Virus record (IMG/VR): IMGVR_UViG_3300030101_001363
Coordinates: 1-38,856 of that record
DNA from: a virus
Direction: 5' to 3' (one strand)
DNA length: 38,856 nucleotides
Shown piece by piece: positions 4,744-11,060 of this stretch; position 1 is the first letter of the stretch; every line of letters begins with the position of its first letter. The position numbers were made by a program, and so were the translations under genes. The notes beneath the pieces were generated by a model. It did not search any database, had not been told where the DNA came from, and saw nothing but the letters and a program-made list of their open reading frames with translations.

Positions 4744-5064
4744 ATGTTAAATAGTAAAGTAATGAAAGAAGTTTTTTATTCACTAAGACGTAGGCTCGGA
4801 AGAGACCTTGAGATGTGTCCTTTTGAGGATGATACTTTGGTATGTGGTATTAGGTACTGGGGTAATTGGGAACACGACTACACCAACGACTATGAGGATT
4901 CTGATTATGAGGATGATGACAATATGATTTTGTCTGATGAGTCAATGGACAGATTGTATCAAATAGTAGGACAGGTTCGGTCAGAGCACAAAGGATTTCA
5001 AATATTCTTTGACGTGTCCGAGAAGAATACCATTCATTTTGAAGTTAAAAAAAGAGAACAATGA
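4744..5064 (+). CDS. acidic hypothetical protein (106 aa)
   Basis: ATG 4744 is taken as start; a TTG six bases upstream and an ATG at 4762 are alternatives. The first half is amphipathic (VFYSLRRRLGRDLEMCPF), the middle is very acidic (residues ~46-66, many Asp and Glu with Tyr), and the tail is mixed. No membrane segment or known motif. Its end overlaps the next start (ATGA). Acidic proteins in early regions often mimic DNA or bind host enzymes, but nothing specific supports that here. Confidence 0.65.
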   Translation: MLNSKVMKEVFYSLRRRLGRDLEMCPFEDDTLVCGIRYWGNWEHDYTNDYEDSDYEDDDNMILSDESMDRLYQIVGQVRSEHKGFQIFFDVSEKNTIHFEVKKREQ

Positions 5065-5285
5065 TGCGAGAACTTATTATTCACAATGACCGACATCACT
5101 ACAAGGTAGTTGATGTTGACGGCAACAATCATCTCATTCCTTTTTGGGGTGACAACGGATACTATCAGTGGTTACTCAACTACAATCCAACAGACGAAGA
5201 AGTCAATTTGGGGATAAAGGAACGTGACTTGATATGTTTCAAGAATTTCTTGAATGCAGTACATAAAATTAAAATAGTATTATGA
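5061..5285 (+). CDS. hypothetical protein (74 aa)
   Basis: A 74-aa protein starting MMRELIIHNDRHHYKVVDVD. It is compact, with early beta strands (HYKVVDVDGNNHLIPFWG) and a C-terminal helix. No known motif or membrane segment. It is coupled by 4-nt overlaps on both sides, to the acidic protein upstream and to the GP88-like gene downstream, so the three are likely co-translated. Confidence 0.65.
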   Translation: MMRELIIHNDRHHYKVVDVDGNNHLIPFWGDNGYYQWLLNYNPTDEEVNLGIKERDLICFKNFLNAVHKIKIVL

Positions 5286-6031
5286 ATTACGTAGAATACT
5301 ACAAGCGGAATCGCTTACTCAAACCCGGCAGTACAAACGCGAAGACCTCTAAGAGTGAAACGCCTACTGCCATTATGTATATGTCCCCTTACACGGACAA
5401 TGACTTCGGACGTAACGTCTGTTCACACGCTAAGACCTGTATGAAGCCTTGCTTATCTGAGGCAGGGCGTGGTAAGTTCAGTAGTGTACGTGTGGCTCGG
5501 AGGAACAAGACAAACTTCTTCTTCAGTGACAAGCGCGCATTCCTTAGGCAACTGAACAATGACTTGGAGCGAGTCAACAAACGCGATCACAAGACAGCGG
5601 TGCGTATGAACGGCACAAGTGACTTGGACTTCGTGTCTATGCTGCGAGCAATGATAAAGGTCAACGTGTTCAGCTATGAGAACTTGCAGTTCTATGACTA
5701 CACCAAGAATCCCAATCGCGTCAAACGATACGCAGGCACTAACTATTTACTGACGTTCAGTTACGATGGACAGAATTGGGATGACGCAGTGACATCAATG
5801 ACAGAATACAATACGCCTGTATCTGTGGTGTTCAACCTCAAGAAAGGCGAGGCACTGCCGAAGACGTGGCGAGGGTTCGATGTCGTGGATGGTGACGTGG
5901 CGGATGACATCATGATCGGCAAGAGAGGTAAGTACATACTCGGACTTCGGTTCAAAGGAACTAAGGCTAGGTTGGAAGAGGGCATCCAACTTGGCTTTGT
6001 AGTAGACAGCCCATTTATTTTTAACTCTTAA
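5282..6031 (+). CDS. GP88-family phage protein (PF17338-like)
   Basis: The protein is 249 aa. It has the signature of the phage 'gene product 88' family: a cysteine cluster near residues 47-57 (C47, C53, C57 in VCSHAKTCMKPC), an AGRGK...VARRNKT segment, RMNGTSD at 108-114, QFYDYTKNP at 136-144 and LLTFSYDG at 156-163. The family is widespread in phages but has no established function. The strand-ending motifs (NGTSD, YDYTK, FSYDG, VVDGD) recur at 20-30-residue spacing and look like a (beta/alpha) barrel; with the cysteines this suggests a metal or Fe-S site, which is inference. It lies among early genes. Confidence 0.8.
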   Translation: MNYVEYYKRNRLLKPGSTNAKTSKSETPTAIMYMSPYTDNDFGRNVCSHAKTCMKPCLSEAGRGKFSSVRVARRNKTNFFFSDKRAFLRQLNNDLERVNKRDHKTAVRMNGTSDLDFVSMLRAMIKVNVFSYENLQFYDYTKNPNRVKRYAGTNYLLTFSYDGQNWDDAVTSMTEYNTPVSVVFNLKKGEALPKTWRGFDVVDGDVADDIMIGKRGKYILGLRFKGTKARLEEGIQLGFVVDSPFIFNS

Positions 6032-6039
6032 ATATAATT

Positions 6040-6324
6040 ATGAAAGTATTTCAATTCAATTTACAAGATTCATTGGGCAACAAGAAGACGCTCATATGTA
6101 GACTAAGAGATGGCAACATCAGATACGTATTATATGGTGGCTGGGGGTCTAGTGGTATCAGTTTCAGTGTGAGCGACATCTATCTGAAATACCACGACCA
6201 CTTACCGGTAGAAAATCTGCCCAGTGAAACCAAAGATGAATTCATTCAAAGGGTTTGGGACATGCTCGAAAACAGCACTGACAAACCCGTTAAGAATGTA
6301 AACGTTAACGTAAAATTTGCATAG
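6040..6324 (+). CDS. hypothetical protein (94 aa)
   Basis: A 94-aa protein opening MKVFQFNLQDSLGNKKTLIC. Strand-rich N-terminus, a glycine-rich turn (LYGGWGSSGISF) and a C-terminal helix (DEFIQRVWDML), ending in a lysine/valine tail. No signal peptide or motif. It is followed after 2 nt by the next gene in the same operon. Function unknown. Confidence 0.65.
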   Translation: MKVFQFNLQDSLGNKKTLICRLRDGNIRYVLYGGWGSSGISFSVSDIYLKYHDHLPVENLPSETKDEFIQRVWDMLENSTDKPVKNVNVNVKFA

Positions 6325-6326
6325 TT

Positions 6327-6566
6327 ATGGGATACAGAACAATATTTTATTACGAGACCTATGAGGGTAAGAGGTATCATTTTCACACGCAGCATTGCTA
6401 CCGTCCAGCGTCCACAAAGGCATGGAAACAACTAAAGAAAATGCTCAGTGAGAAGAGAGATAATATCCGCTGTATAGGTTATGATATAGGCGATGAGCCA
6501 CTGGCTTTGAGATACGCAGATAACGAGTTCGTGAGTATAGGTACGGGAATATGGATGACAAAATAA
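6327..6566 (+). CDS. hypothetical protein (79 aa)
   Basis: A 79-aa basic, tyrosine-rich protein starting MGYRTIFYYETYEGKRYHFH. A histidine-rich patch (YHFHTQHC, residues 17-24) could bind a metal, and a basic helix follows (WKQLKKMLSEKRDN). No family recognised. It lies 2 nt after the preceding gene and 20 nt before the next, within the early operon. Confidence 0.65.
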   Translation: MGYRTIFYYETYEGKRYHFHTQHCYRPASTKAWKQLKKMLSEKRDNIRCIGYDIGDEPLALRYADNEFVSIGTGIWMTK

Positions 6567-6586
6567 ATTGCAAATAAAAAGGAATC

Positions 6587-6919
6587 ATGAAAGAGAATAA
6601 ACTAATAGCAGAATTTGAGCAGTTACCTACACAGGTATTCAATAGTGGTATTATGAACTACTACCACGATGGTGCTTGGTATGAGGAACACGAACTATCT
6701 TATGAAAAATCTTGGGGTTGGTTGATGCCAGTGGTGGATAAGATAGAATGCACTACAATAGACAACAATGATAATTCAGATAACTTCTTTAATGTAATGA
6801 TTGAAGTGTTTGAGTGCAATATAAATGGTGGCAACATATGTATATGTGAGAATGGAAACACTAAACTTGAGGCAACCTACAAAGCAGTAGTAGAATTTAT
6901 TAAACAATTAAATAAGTAA
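6587..6919 (+). CDS. conserved phage hypothetical protein (110 aa)
   Basis: It begins MKENKLIAEFEQLPTQVF and contains KSWGWLMPVVDKIE and a C-terminal KLEATYKAVVEFIKQLN. This frame (a 'NKLIAEFM' start, 'SWDWLMPVVEKIE', then 'EATYKAVVEFIKWYN') is familiar from small uncharacterised proteins found across phages and prophages, so the gene is real although its function is unknown. An AAGGA purine run about 8 nt before the ATG is one of the clearer ribosome-binding sites here. Confidence 0.8.
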   Translation: MKENKLIAEFEQLPTQVFNSGIMNYYHDGAWYEEHELSYEKSWGWLMPVVDKIECTTIDNNDNSDNFFNVMIEVFECNINGGNICICENGNTKLEATYKAVVEFIKQLNK

Positions 6920-6921
6920 GT

Positions 6922-7140
6922 ATGAGTATAACGACGTTTGAACAAGCCAAGAAAACGCTTGAGGATTTAGGGTATGTGGTAGATGTTTGTCACATATGCA
7001 CCGTCACTGATCGGTACGAGTGTACAGATGAGGACGCTAGGGATATACTGAATGACGTGTACAACGAGGTGTGTGACATAATCGATGAACGCGTAATTGA
7101 TAGGTGTGAATTTTTAGAATATAAATACAAGGACGAATGA
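6922..7140 (+). CDS. hypothetical protein (72 aa)
   Basis: A 72-aa acidic protein starting MSITTFEQAKKTLEDLGYVV. It looks like a helical domain: an N-terminal helix (TFEQAKKTLEDLG) and a long second helix (TDEDARDILNDVYNEVCDII). Four cysteines are present, not spaced as a zinc finger. Coupled to the next gene by a 4-nt overlap. Function unknown. Confidence 0.65.
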   Translation: MSITTFEQAKKTLEDLGYVVDVCHICTVTDRYECTDEDARDILNDVYNEVCDIIDERVIDRCEFLEYKYKDE

Positions 7141-7463
7141 AAGAGATATCAATGAAAAAGTTTTTTAAGGTGGCAGAAAAAGTTGGGTTAGTAAAAGATG
7201 GTTACTACAAAAGTGGTTCGCCTAAAGGTTCAGAAGAGGATGTCAATGATTTTTACATCTTAGAAGATAAATTAGATTATCCTAAATCACAAAGAGCCAC
7301 CACAGAAATATCAATGCAAGAATATCACGCGATGCGTAATGAAGCGTGGGATATGGCAGTAAAAACCAAGATGGTTGAAGACAAGGATAGCGAGTGGTTG
7401 GACTTTGACGAAGCCTACTACGAATATATTCTTTGGGAAAAAGGCTACACGATAGTCGATTAA
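7137..7463 (+). CDS. hypothetical protein (108 aa)
   Basis: The start at 7137 overlaps the upstream stop (ATGA); an in-frame ATG at 7152 is possible. The protein starts MKEISMKKFFKVAEKVGLVK and is acidic and helical, ending LWEKGYTIVD. The stretch MQEYHAMRNEAWDMAVKTKM is probably one long helix. No recognised motif or membrane segment. Function unknown. Confidence 0.65.
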   Translation: MKEISMKKFFKVAEKVGLVKDGYYKSGSPKGSEEDVNDFYILEDKLDYPKSQRATTEISMQEYHAMRNEAWDMAVKTKMVEDKDSEWLDFDEAYYEYILWEKGYTIVD

Positions 7464-7481
7464 ATAATTAAATAAGGAATC

Positions 7482-7568
7482 GTGAAAGAGAGAGTACAAA
7501 TTATAGATTGGAAATGGGTAGCCATAGTAACTTTTGTACTATGGATTTGGTCAACACTTTTAAATTAG
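7482..7568 (+). CDS. 28-aa single-pass membrane microprotein
   Basis: A GTG-initiated frame encodes 28 aa: a charged start (MKERVQIIDW) followed by a hydrophobic helix (KWVAIVTFVLWIWSTLL). AAGGA lies 6 nt before the GTG, better than most sites in this operon, and the stop is 5 nt before the next ATG, filling an otherwise unexplained gap. These points support translation. It may be a small inner-membrane regulator or toxin-like peptide. It is very short, so chance cannot be excluded. Confidence 0.45.
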   Translation: MKERVQIIDWKWVAIVTFVLWIWSTLLN

Positions 7569-7573
7569 AAATC

Positions 7574-7810
7574 ATGAAGTACAAAAAGCATTTAGTAGAA
7601 CTTAAATCAGTTGGGAGTTTTGTAGACGTTATAAACTCTATAGTCTACCCGGCAAACAAGGATGGCACACCAGACTTCAACTGCCCAACGGCATTGTCGT
7701 TTGACTTTGACGAGTTTCTCGACGACGACTCAGAGTGGTGGGATGCTATGAGTAAGGAGGACAACACTCTATTGTGGAGTACAATGCTAAAGGCAGCCAA
7801 GGAATGTTAA
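7574..7810 (+). CDS. hypothetical protein (78 aa)
   Basis: ATG 7574 is chosen because the longer frame from 7508 runs through the upstream microprotein gene. The product (MKYKKHLVELKSVGSFVDVI...) has a basic start, a strongly acidic middle (DFDEFLDDDSEWWDAM) and a short helical tail ending KAAKEC. No motif or membrane segment. It is the last gene before a 64-bp gap holding a promoter-like sequence. Function unknown. Confidence 0.6.
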   Translation: MKYKKHLVELKSVGSFVDVINSIVYPANKDGTPDFNCPTALSFDFDEFLDDDSEWWDAMSKEDNTLLWSTMLKAAKEC

Positions 7811-7824
7811 CAGATGTTAAATAT

Positions 7825-7855
7825 TTTGATATTAACATTTTATTATTTATTATTG
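7825..7855 (+). promoter_or_regulatory. Bacteroidota-type promoter candidate
   Basis: TTTG (7825-7828) is followed after exactly 19 nt by TATTATTG (7848-7855), one mismatch from the -7 consensus TAnnTTTG used by the primary sigma factor of Bacteroidota. The predicted start lies about 13-15 nt before ATG 7875. It sits in the largest gap of this part of the operon. AT-rich gaps can give such matches by chance. Confidence 0.45.
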
Positions 7856-7874
7856 TCAAACTAAACTACAAATT

Positions 7875-8177
7875 ATGGCAAAGTTATTTATTGAGGAGAT
7901 CAAGGAGATTGCTAGACCTAATTACACAGTCGACCTTGAGATTGAGTTCACTCGTGATGCTGATGCAACCCCAATCAAATGGGAAAAGAAACTAATACCA
8001 ATAGAAAAGATAGAGCAGTTCTACTACGATGAGGGGTTAGACCAGCGCGAGTTGTTAGGGCCGCCCCACCTTGATGCTTCGTATGACAAGGTGTGGACAG
8101 TTGATTTTTGGGATGAGGTAGAAGACGGATACCTAGAAGATTTCGTCAAGGATTATTTAATTGAAAATTTAAAATAG
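7875..8177 (+). CDS. hypothetical protein (100 aa)
   Basis: A 100-aa acidic protein starting MAKLFIEEIKEIARPNYTVD. It contains a strand-rich middle (VDLEIEFTRDADATPIKW), an LLGPPHLD turn and a highly acidic C-terminal helix (DEVEDGYLEDFVKDYLIE). No recognised family. It may head its own transcript from the promoter-like sequence just upstream, leading into the 127-aa gene and the methyltransferase. Confidence 0.65.
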   Translation: MAKLFIEEIKEIARPNYTVDLEIEFTRDADATPIKWEKKLIPIEKIEQFYYDEGLDQRELLGPPHLDASYDKVWTVDFWDEVEDGYLEDFVKDYLIENLK

Positions 8178-8182
8178 AATTT

Positions 8183-8566
8183 ATGGGAATGTTTAGTTGG
8201 ATTACAATGGATACGGGAAGAAGTATCCAAAACAGACACGTCGAGGACTACAAGCCACGGACAGTGTATATGCGAGACCAGAAGGGGAACGTGTGGGCAG
8301 AGCGTGAGTACGATGGGTACGGTGTGTTCGGTGGCAAGGACTTCTATCAGTTGCTCGCAGAGATGAATGAGGTCGAGGGCTTGACAGGTGACGTGAACAA
8401 TGATCGGCAGCTTGGTATAGACTTGGCGTTCAGTAAGGAGGCGCACATATCACCGACACTTAATGAACACTATGATTCGCATTGGGTTAAGGAGCACAAT
8501 GAAGATTGTCCTGACCAAGGGTATTTTTATTACGATGAAGACGAGGACGATGATGAGACATGGTAG
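8183..8566 (+). CDS. conserved phage hypothetical protein (127 aa)
   Basis: The N-terminus MGMFSWITMDTGRSIQNR followed by a short basic stretch, VYMRDQKGN and YDGYGVFGGKDFYQLLAEMN matches a widespread phage family whose members start 'MGxFSWxTxDTxxSI' and carry 'YxGYGVFGGxDxYxLLAxMN'. Function is unknown. The C-terminus is extremely acidic (YYDEDEDDDETW). Its last 14-17 nt overlap the start of the methyltransferase gene in another frame, so translation of the two is probably coupled. Confidence 0.8.
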   Translation: MGMFSWITMDTGRSIQNRHVEDYKPRTVYMRDQKGNVWAEREYDGYGVFGGKDFYQLLAEMNEVEGLTGDVNNDRQLGIDLAFSKEAHISPTLNEHYDSHWVKEHNEDCPDQGYFYYDEDEDDDETW

Positions 8567-9419
8567 TTTATTTTCAGGCATAGGTGGGTTTGATTTGGCG
8601 GCTCAATGGATGGGCTGGACAAACGTATTCCACTGCGAGTGGGAAGACTTCCCACGCAAGGTATTAAATCATCACTTTCCTAAATCAATATCATATGGAG
8701 ACATCAAAGAAACAGACTTTACTATTCACAGGGGACAAATCGACATCCTCTCAGGGGGATTCCCTTGCCAACCTTACTCCGTCGCAGGTAAGAGAGAAGG
8801 TAAAAACGACGATAGACATCTCTGGCCTGAAATGCTACGAGCAATACGAGAAATTAAACCAAGGTACGTCGTGGGCGAAAACGTTCGTGGCCTGCTTAGT
8901 TGGAATGGAGGATTGGTTTTCGATGAGGTGCAATCTGACTTGGAAGATGAAGGCTTCGAAGTCATCCCGTTTATACTTCCAGCTGCAAGCGTCAACGCCC
9001 CGCACAAAAGAGACAGGGTATGGTTTGTTGCTCACACCAACGACAAGGGAGGACGTGGTGAACTTGGAGACATTCCAAAAGCGAATGGAGAAGTATCCCA
9101 ACGGAACGACTATGCCGAATTTAGCTACCCAAGTAAGCAGCATGATGTTGCCAACACCCAAGGTTCAGGACGAACGCCATGCACTGAGGGACAGGGGCAA
9201 GAGCAACCTCGGGGAAGAGATGGCGGAGGTTGGATATCAACGCCTTGGGACTCCTTCCCATCTCAACCCCCTGTTCTGTGCGGAGATGATGGGATTCCCC
9301 GCGAATTGGACGGTATCACCTTTCCTAAGTGGAGAAAAGAATCAATCAAAGGATACGGCAACGCAATAGTTCCGCAGGTAGTGTATCCCATATTCAAAGC
9401 AATCGAAAGATTGGATTAG
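8553..9419 (+). CDS. dcm: DNA (cytosine-5) methyltransferase
   Basis: The protein is 289 aa from ATG 8550 or 288 aa from ATG 8553; the open frame from 8463 adds 30 residues unrelated to the family. Motifs in order: I (GSLFSGIGGFDLAA, 4-17), IV with the catalytic cysteine (GGFPCQPYSVAGK, C72), VI (GENVRGLL, ~108-115), VIII (PHKRDRVWFVA, ~150-160) and X (GYGNAIVPQV, 267-276). The catalytic fold is complete but the target-recognition region is short. It methylates cytosine C5 in a specific sequence, probably to shield phage DNA from host restriction; no partner nuclease is present. An entire second gene is nested in its centre. Confidence 0.93.
   Translation: MRHGSLFSGIGGFDLAAQWMGWTNVFHCEWEDFPRKVLNHHFPKSISYGDIKETDFTIHRGQIDILSGGFPCQPYSVAGKREGKNDDRHLWPEMLRAIREIKPRYVVGENVRGLLSWNGGLVFDEVQSDLEDEGFEVIPFILPAASVNAPHKRDRVWFVAHTNDKGGRGELGDIPKANGEVSQRNDYAEFSYPSKQHDVANTQGSGRTPCTEGQGQEQPRGRDGGGWISTPWDSFPSQPPVLCGDDGIPRELDGITFPKWRKESIKGYGNAIVPQVVYPIFKAIERLD
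8695..9369 (+). CDS. nested gene: methylase-associated protein in an alternative frame
   Basis: A 224-aa frame lies wholly inside the methyltransferase gene in another frame. Its translation is not noise: it has a serine-rich start (STSSQGDSLANLTPSQVREK), CNLTWKMKASKSSRLYFQL, PRTKETGYGLLLTPTTRED and a C-terminal LNPLFCAEMMGFPANWT. The last motif (LNPxFxExMMGFPxxWT) and the 'TWK.K....RLYFQL.PS.PRT.ETG...LPTPT' arrangement recall proteins often seen in phages beside or within C5 methylase genes. Start ATG 8695 has an AT-rich leader like other starts here. I take both frames to be coding; the product's function is unknown, perhaps tied to methylation. Confidence 0.7.
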   Translation: METSKKQTLLFTGDKSTSSQGDSLANLTPSQVREKVKTTIDISGLKCYEQYEKLNQGTSWAKTFVACLVGMEDWFSMRCNLTWKMKASKSSRLYFQLQASTPRTKETGYGLLLTPTTREDVVNLETFQKRMEKYPNGTTMPNLATQVSSMMLPTPKVQDERHALRDRGKSNLGEEMAEVGYQRLGTPSHLNPLFCAEMMGFPANWTVSPFLSGEKNQSKDTATQ

Positions 9420-9437
9420 TTAACCTCAATAATTTAA

Positions 9438-9650
9438 ATGGAATTAAGTAAACATCAGAAGAAAGAAAGGCTGACCAGCATAAAGCAACACGTTAGCATA
9501 ATGAAGGATAACCTACTAGACATGTATAAATTAATGGATGTCATGGATAACGATACTAGGTTAGAGATTCGAGATAATATTAGTAATGTCAAGGATGAGC
9601 TCAATGCAATTCTTATGGCGAGTAAATGGCAATTTGAAATAAAGGAATAA
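9438..9650 (+). CDS. small helical hypothetical protein (70 aa)
   Basis: A 70-aa protein starting MELSKHQKKERLTSIKQHV. It is predicted helical throughout with heptad-like spacing of Ile, Leu and Met (MKDNLLDMYKLMDVM, IRDNISNVKDELNAIL), so a short coiled-coil dimer is likely. It overlaps the next gene by 1 nt (TAATG). Function unknown. Confidence 0.65.
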   Translation: MELSKHQKKERLTSIKQHVSIMKDNLLDMYKLMDVMDNDTRLEIRDNISNVKDELNAILMASKWQFEIKE

Positions 9651-9832
9651 TGAAAATGAGTAAAGCGCACGTAGATGCAACGATAGATTTCTACGTAAGG
9701 TATATGCAATTTGTAAAGACATGCAATGATGATATGCACCACGCAGCTGTCATGTATGCTGGTCGTCTCAAGACTGACGAGTCTGATGACGTTAATGTAA
9801 ATGCTCAAGACGTTGAGCTCAAATCAAATTAA
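9650..9832 (+). CDS. small hypothetical protein (60 aa)
   Basis: A 60-aa protein starting MKMSKAHVDATIDFYVRYMQ. One amphipathic helix covers the first half; the C-terminus is acidic and probably disordered (DESDDVNVNAQDVE). An AAGGA lies close before the start codon, and the TAATG overlap couples it to the previous gene; the next gene starts immediately after its stop. Function unknown. Confidence 0.6.
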   Translation: MKMSKAHVDATIDFYVRYMQFVKTCNDDMHHAAVMYAGRLKTDESDDVNVNAQDVELKSN

Positions 9833-10147
9833 ATGTTAAAGAAGATAACATTCGATAACTGTTTGAGGGTGGTCTCCGAGAAGACGGAGATACCTACTGA
9901 CAACATCCTTGCCAAGGACAAGTCACGGCTGGTATCAGATGCTCGACATCTGTTTTTCTACACATGCAACGAGGCAGGTGTTACGCCTGCATATGTCAGG
10001 GAGTATGTTAAACTCTACACGGGTGGAGTCAACTCTCCTCAGACAGGTCTTATTAAGTATGGCATCGAACGCATCCAGCGTATGATGGCTGACGATAAGA
10101 ACGTCGACTCGTTGGTAAAACAAATCATCGAAGAATGTATACAATAA
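9833..10147 (+). CDS. DnaA domain IV-like protein (diverged)
   Basis: A 104-aa protein. Residues ~30-86 follow the layout of the DnaA C-terminal DNA-binding domain: KSRLVSDARHLFFYTCNE matches the first long helix with its conserved AR, VTPAYVREYVKL the helix-turn-helix entry, and SPQTGLIKYGIERIQRMM the region where DnaA has DHxTVxHA. The DH is replaced by SP, so the match is diverged. No AAA+ ATPase part is present. It could bind DnaA-box-like DNA in the phage origin or interfere with host DnaA. A clearer relative is encoded at 16208. A generic helix-turn-helix protein is the alternative. Confidence 0.55.
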   Translation: MLKKITFDNCLRVVSEKTEIPTDNILAKDKSRLVSDARHLFFYTCNEAGVTPAYVREYVKLYTGGVNSPQTGLIKYGIERIQRMMADDKNVDSLVKQIIEECIQ

Positions 10148-10488
10148 ATCAAGTTTGGAGGGACGCACGAGAGGATGGGTCATCCACCTTCGTCAAGGCG
10201 ATGGGCAAGGATCCTGCCTTCGTGCTGAACAAAACCTTTAAAGTATACATTAAGGACGAGGAGTTGAAGGTATATAAGTGTACGTCAGAACACTATCAGG
10301 AGCAGGACGCTAGCGTCTTCCTAAAATACGGATGGCATAAAGCCATAATACTGACATACTTAAATGCTTGCACCGAACGTCTCGATGTAATGATTGACTC
10401 CATGCAAAATGGGCTTCGCGAGGAGTCAGTTCATCCTAGAATTAAGAAGCTCATCAATAACTACAATGAAAAAATCAAATCATTATGA
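10135..10488 (+). CDS. hypothetical protein (117 aa)
   Basis: A 117-aa protein starting MYTINQVWRDAREDGSSTFV, overlapping the preceding gene by 13 nt and the next by 4 nt. It has a strand-rich first half (NKTFKVYIKDEELKVYKC) and a helical second half (HKAIILTYLNACTERLDVMI). No recognised family. Its place directly before the annealing protein and exonuclease suggests it belongs to the recombination/replication module. Confidence 0.65.
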   Translation: MYTINQVWRDAREDGSSTFVKAMGKDPAFVLNKTFKVYIKDEELKVYKCTSEHYQEQDASVFLKYGWHKAIILTYLNACTERLDVMIDSMQNGLREESVHPRIKKLINNYNEKIKSL

Positions 10489-11060
10489 GTGTATTTCAAA
10501 AGTTAAGCGCAATCCCTTTCAAGGATAGGGTCAAGCGCAAGGGTTCGTTAGATTATGTATCATGGGCAGATGCTTGGTCATTAGTTAAGAAGCATTATCC
10601 TGAGGCACAACGCACAGTGTATGAGCACGAGCACACGGGTCTCAACTTCTTCAGTGATGGGCGCACGGCATACGTCAAGGTCGGTATTACTATCGATGGG
10701 CTAGAGCATATTGATATGCTGCCTGTGATGGACTACCGCAACAAGGCCATACCTGTAGATAGCATGACGGCATTCGATGTCAACAAGACTATCCAGCGAT
10801 CAACTGCCAAGGCGATTGCCATGCACGGATTGGGCTTGCAGTTGTGGACGGGTGAGGACCTGCCGGGAGATAGTACTCCTGAGCCTACCTCTACTACTAA
10901 GTTGCAACCCCTGAAGGTAGACGATAAGAACTGGGCTAAGGTCTGTAAGTACGTAGAGTCTAACAAGGACACGCACAAGTTCGATGACATCATAAAGCAA
11001 CTGTCTACTAAGTATAAGATAGATGCTAAGACTAAGACTGCACTAAGAGCTAAGGTATGA
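10485..11060 (+). CDS. Sak-type single-strand annealing protein (DUF1071-like)
   Basis: A 191-aa protein matching the Sak/DUF1071 recombinase family: LDYVSWADAWSLVKKHYPEA (22-41), TAYVKVGITIDGLEHIDMLPVMD in the middle, MTAFDVNKTIQRSTAKAIAM (94-113) and HGLGLQLWTGEDLP (114-127). These fall in the family's usual order. Such proteins bind ssDNA, anneal complementary strands and work with a 5'-3' exonuclease; the RecE-like nuclease follows with a 4-nt overlap, as expected. Residues ~135-191 are a lysine-rich, probably separate tail. It likely serves replication-linked recombination and genome ends. Confidence 0.88.
   Translation: MSVFQKLSAIPFKDRVKRKGSLDYVSWADAWSLVKKHYPEAQRTVYEHEHTGLNFFSDGRTAYVKVGITIDGLEHIDMLPVMDYRNKAIPVDSMTAFDVNKTIQRSTAKAIAMHGLGLQLWTGEDLPGDSTPEPTSTTKLQPLKVDDKNWAKVCKYVESNKDTHKFDDIIKQLSTKYKIDAKTKTALRAKV

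Noticed and set aside
8835-9161. 108-aa - strand frame within the methyltransferase gene
   Set aside because: It lies antisense to two overlapping coding frames and shows no family resemblance, so it is most likely a by-product of codon constraint.
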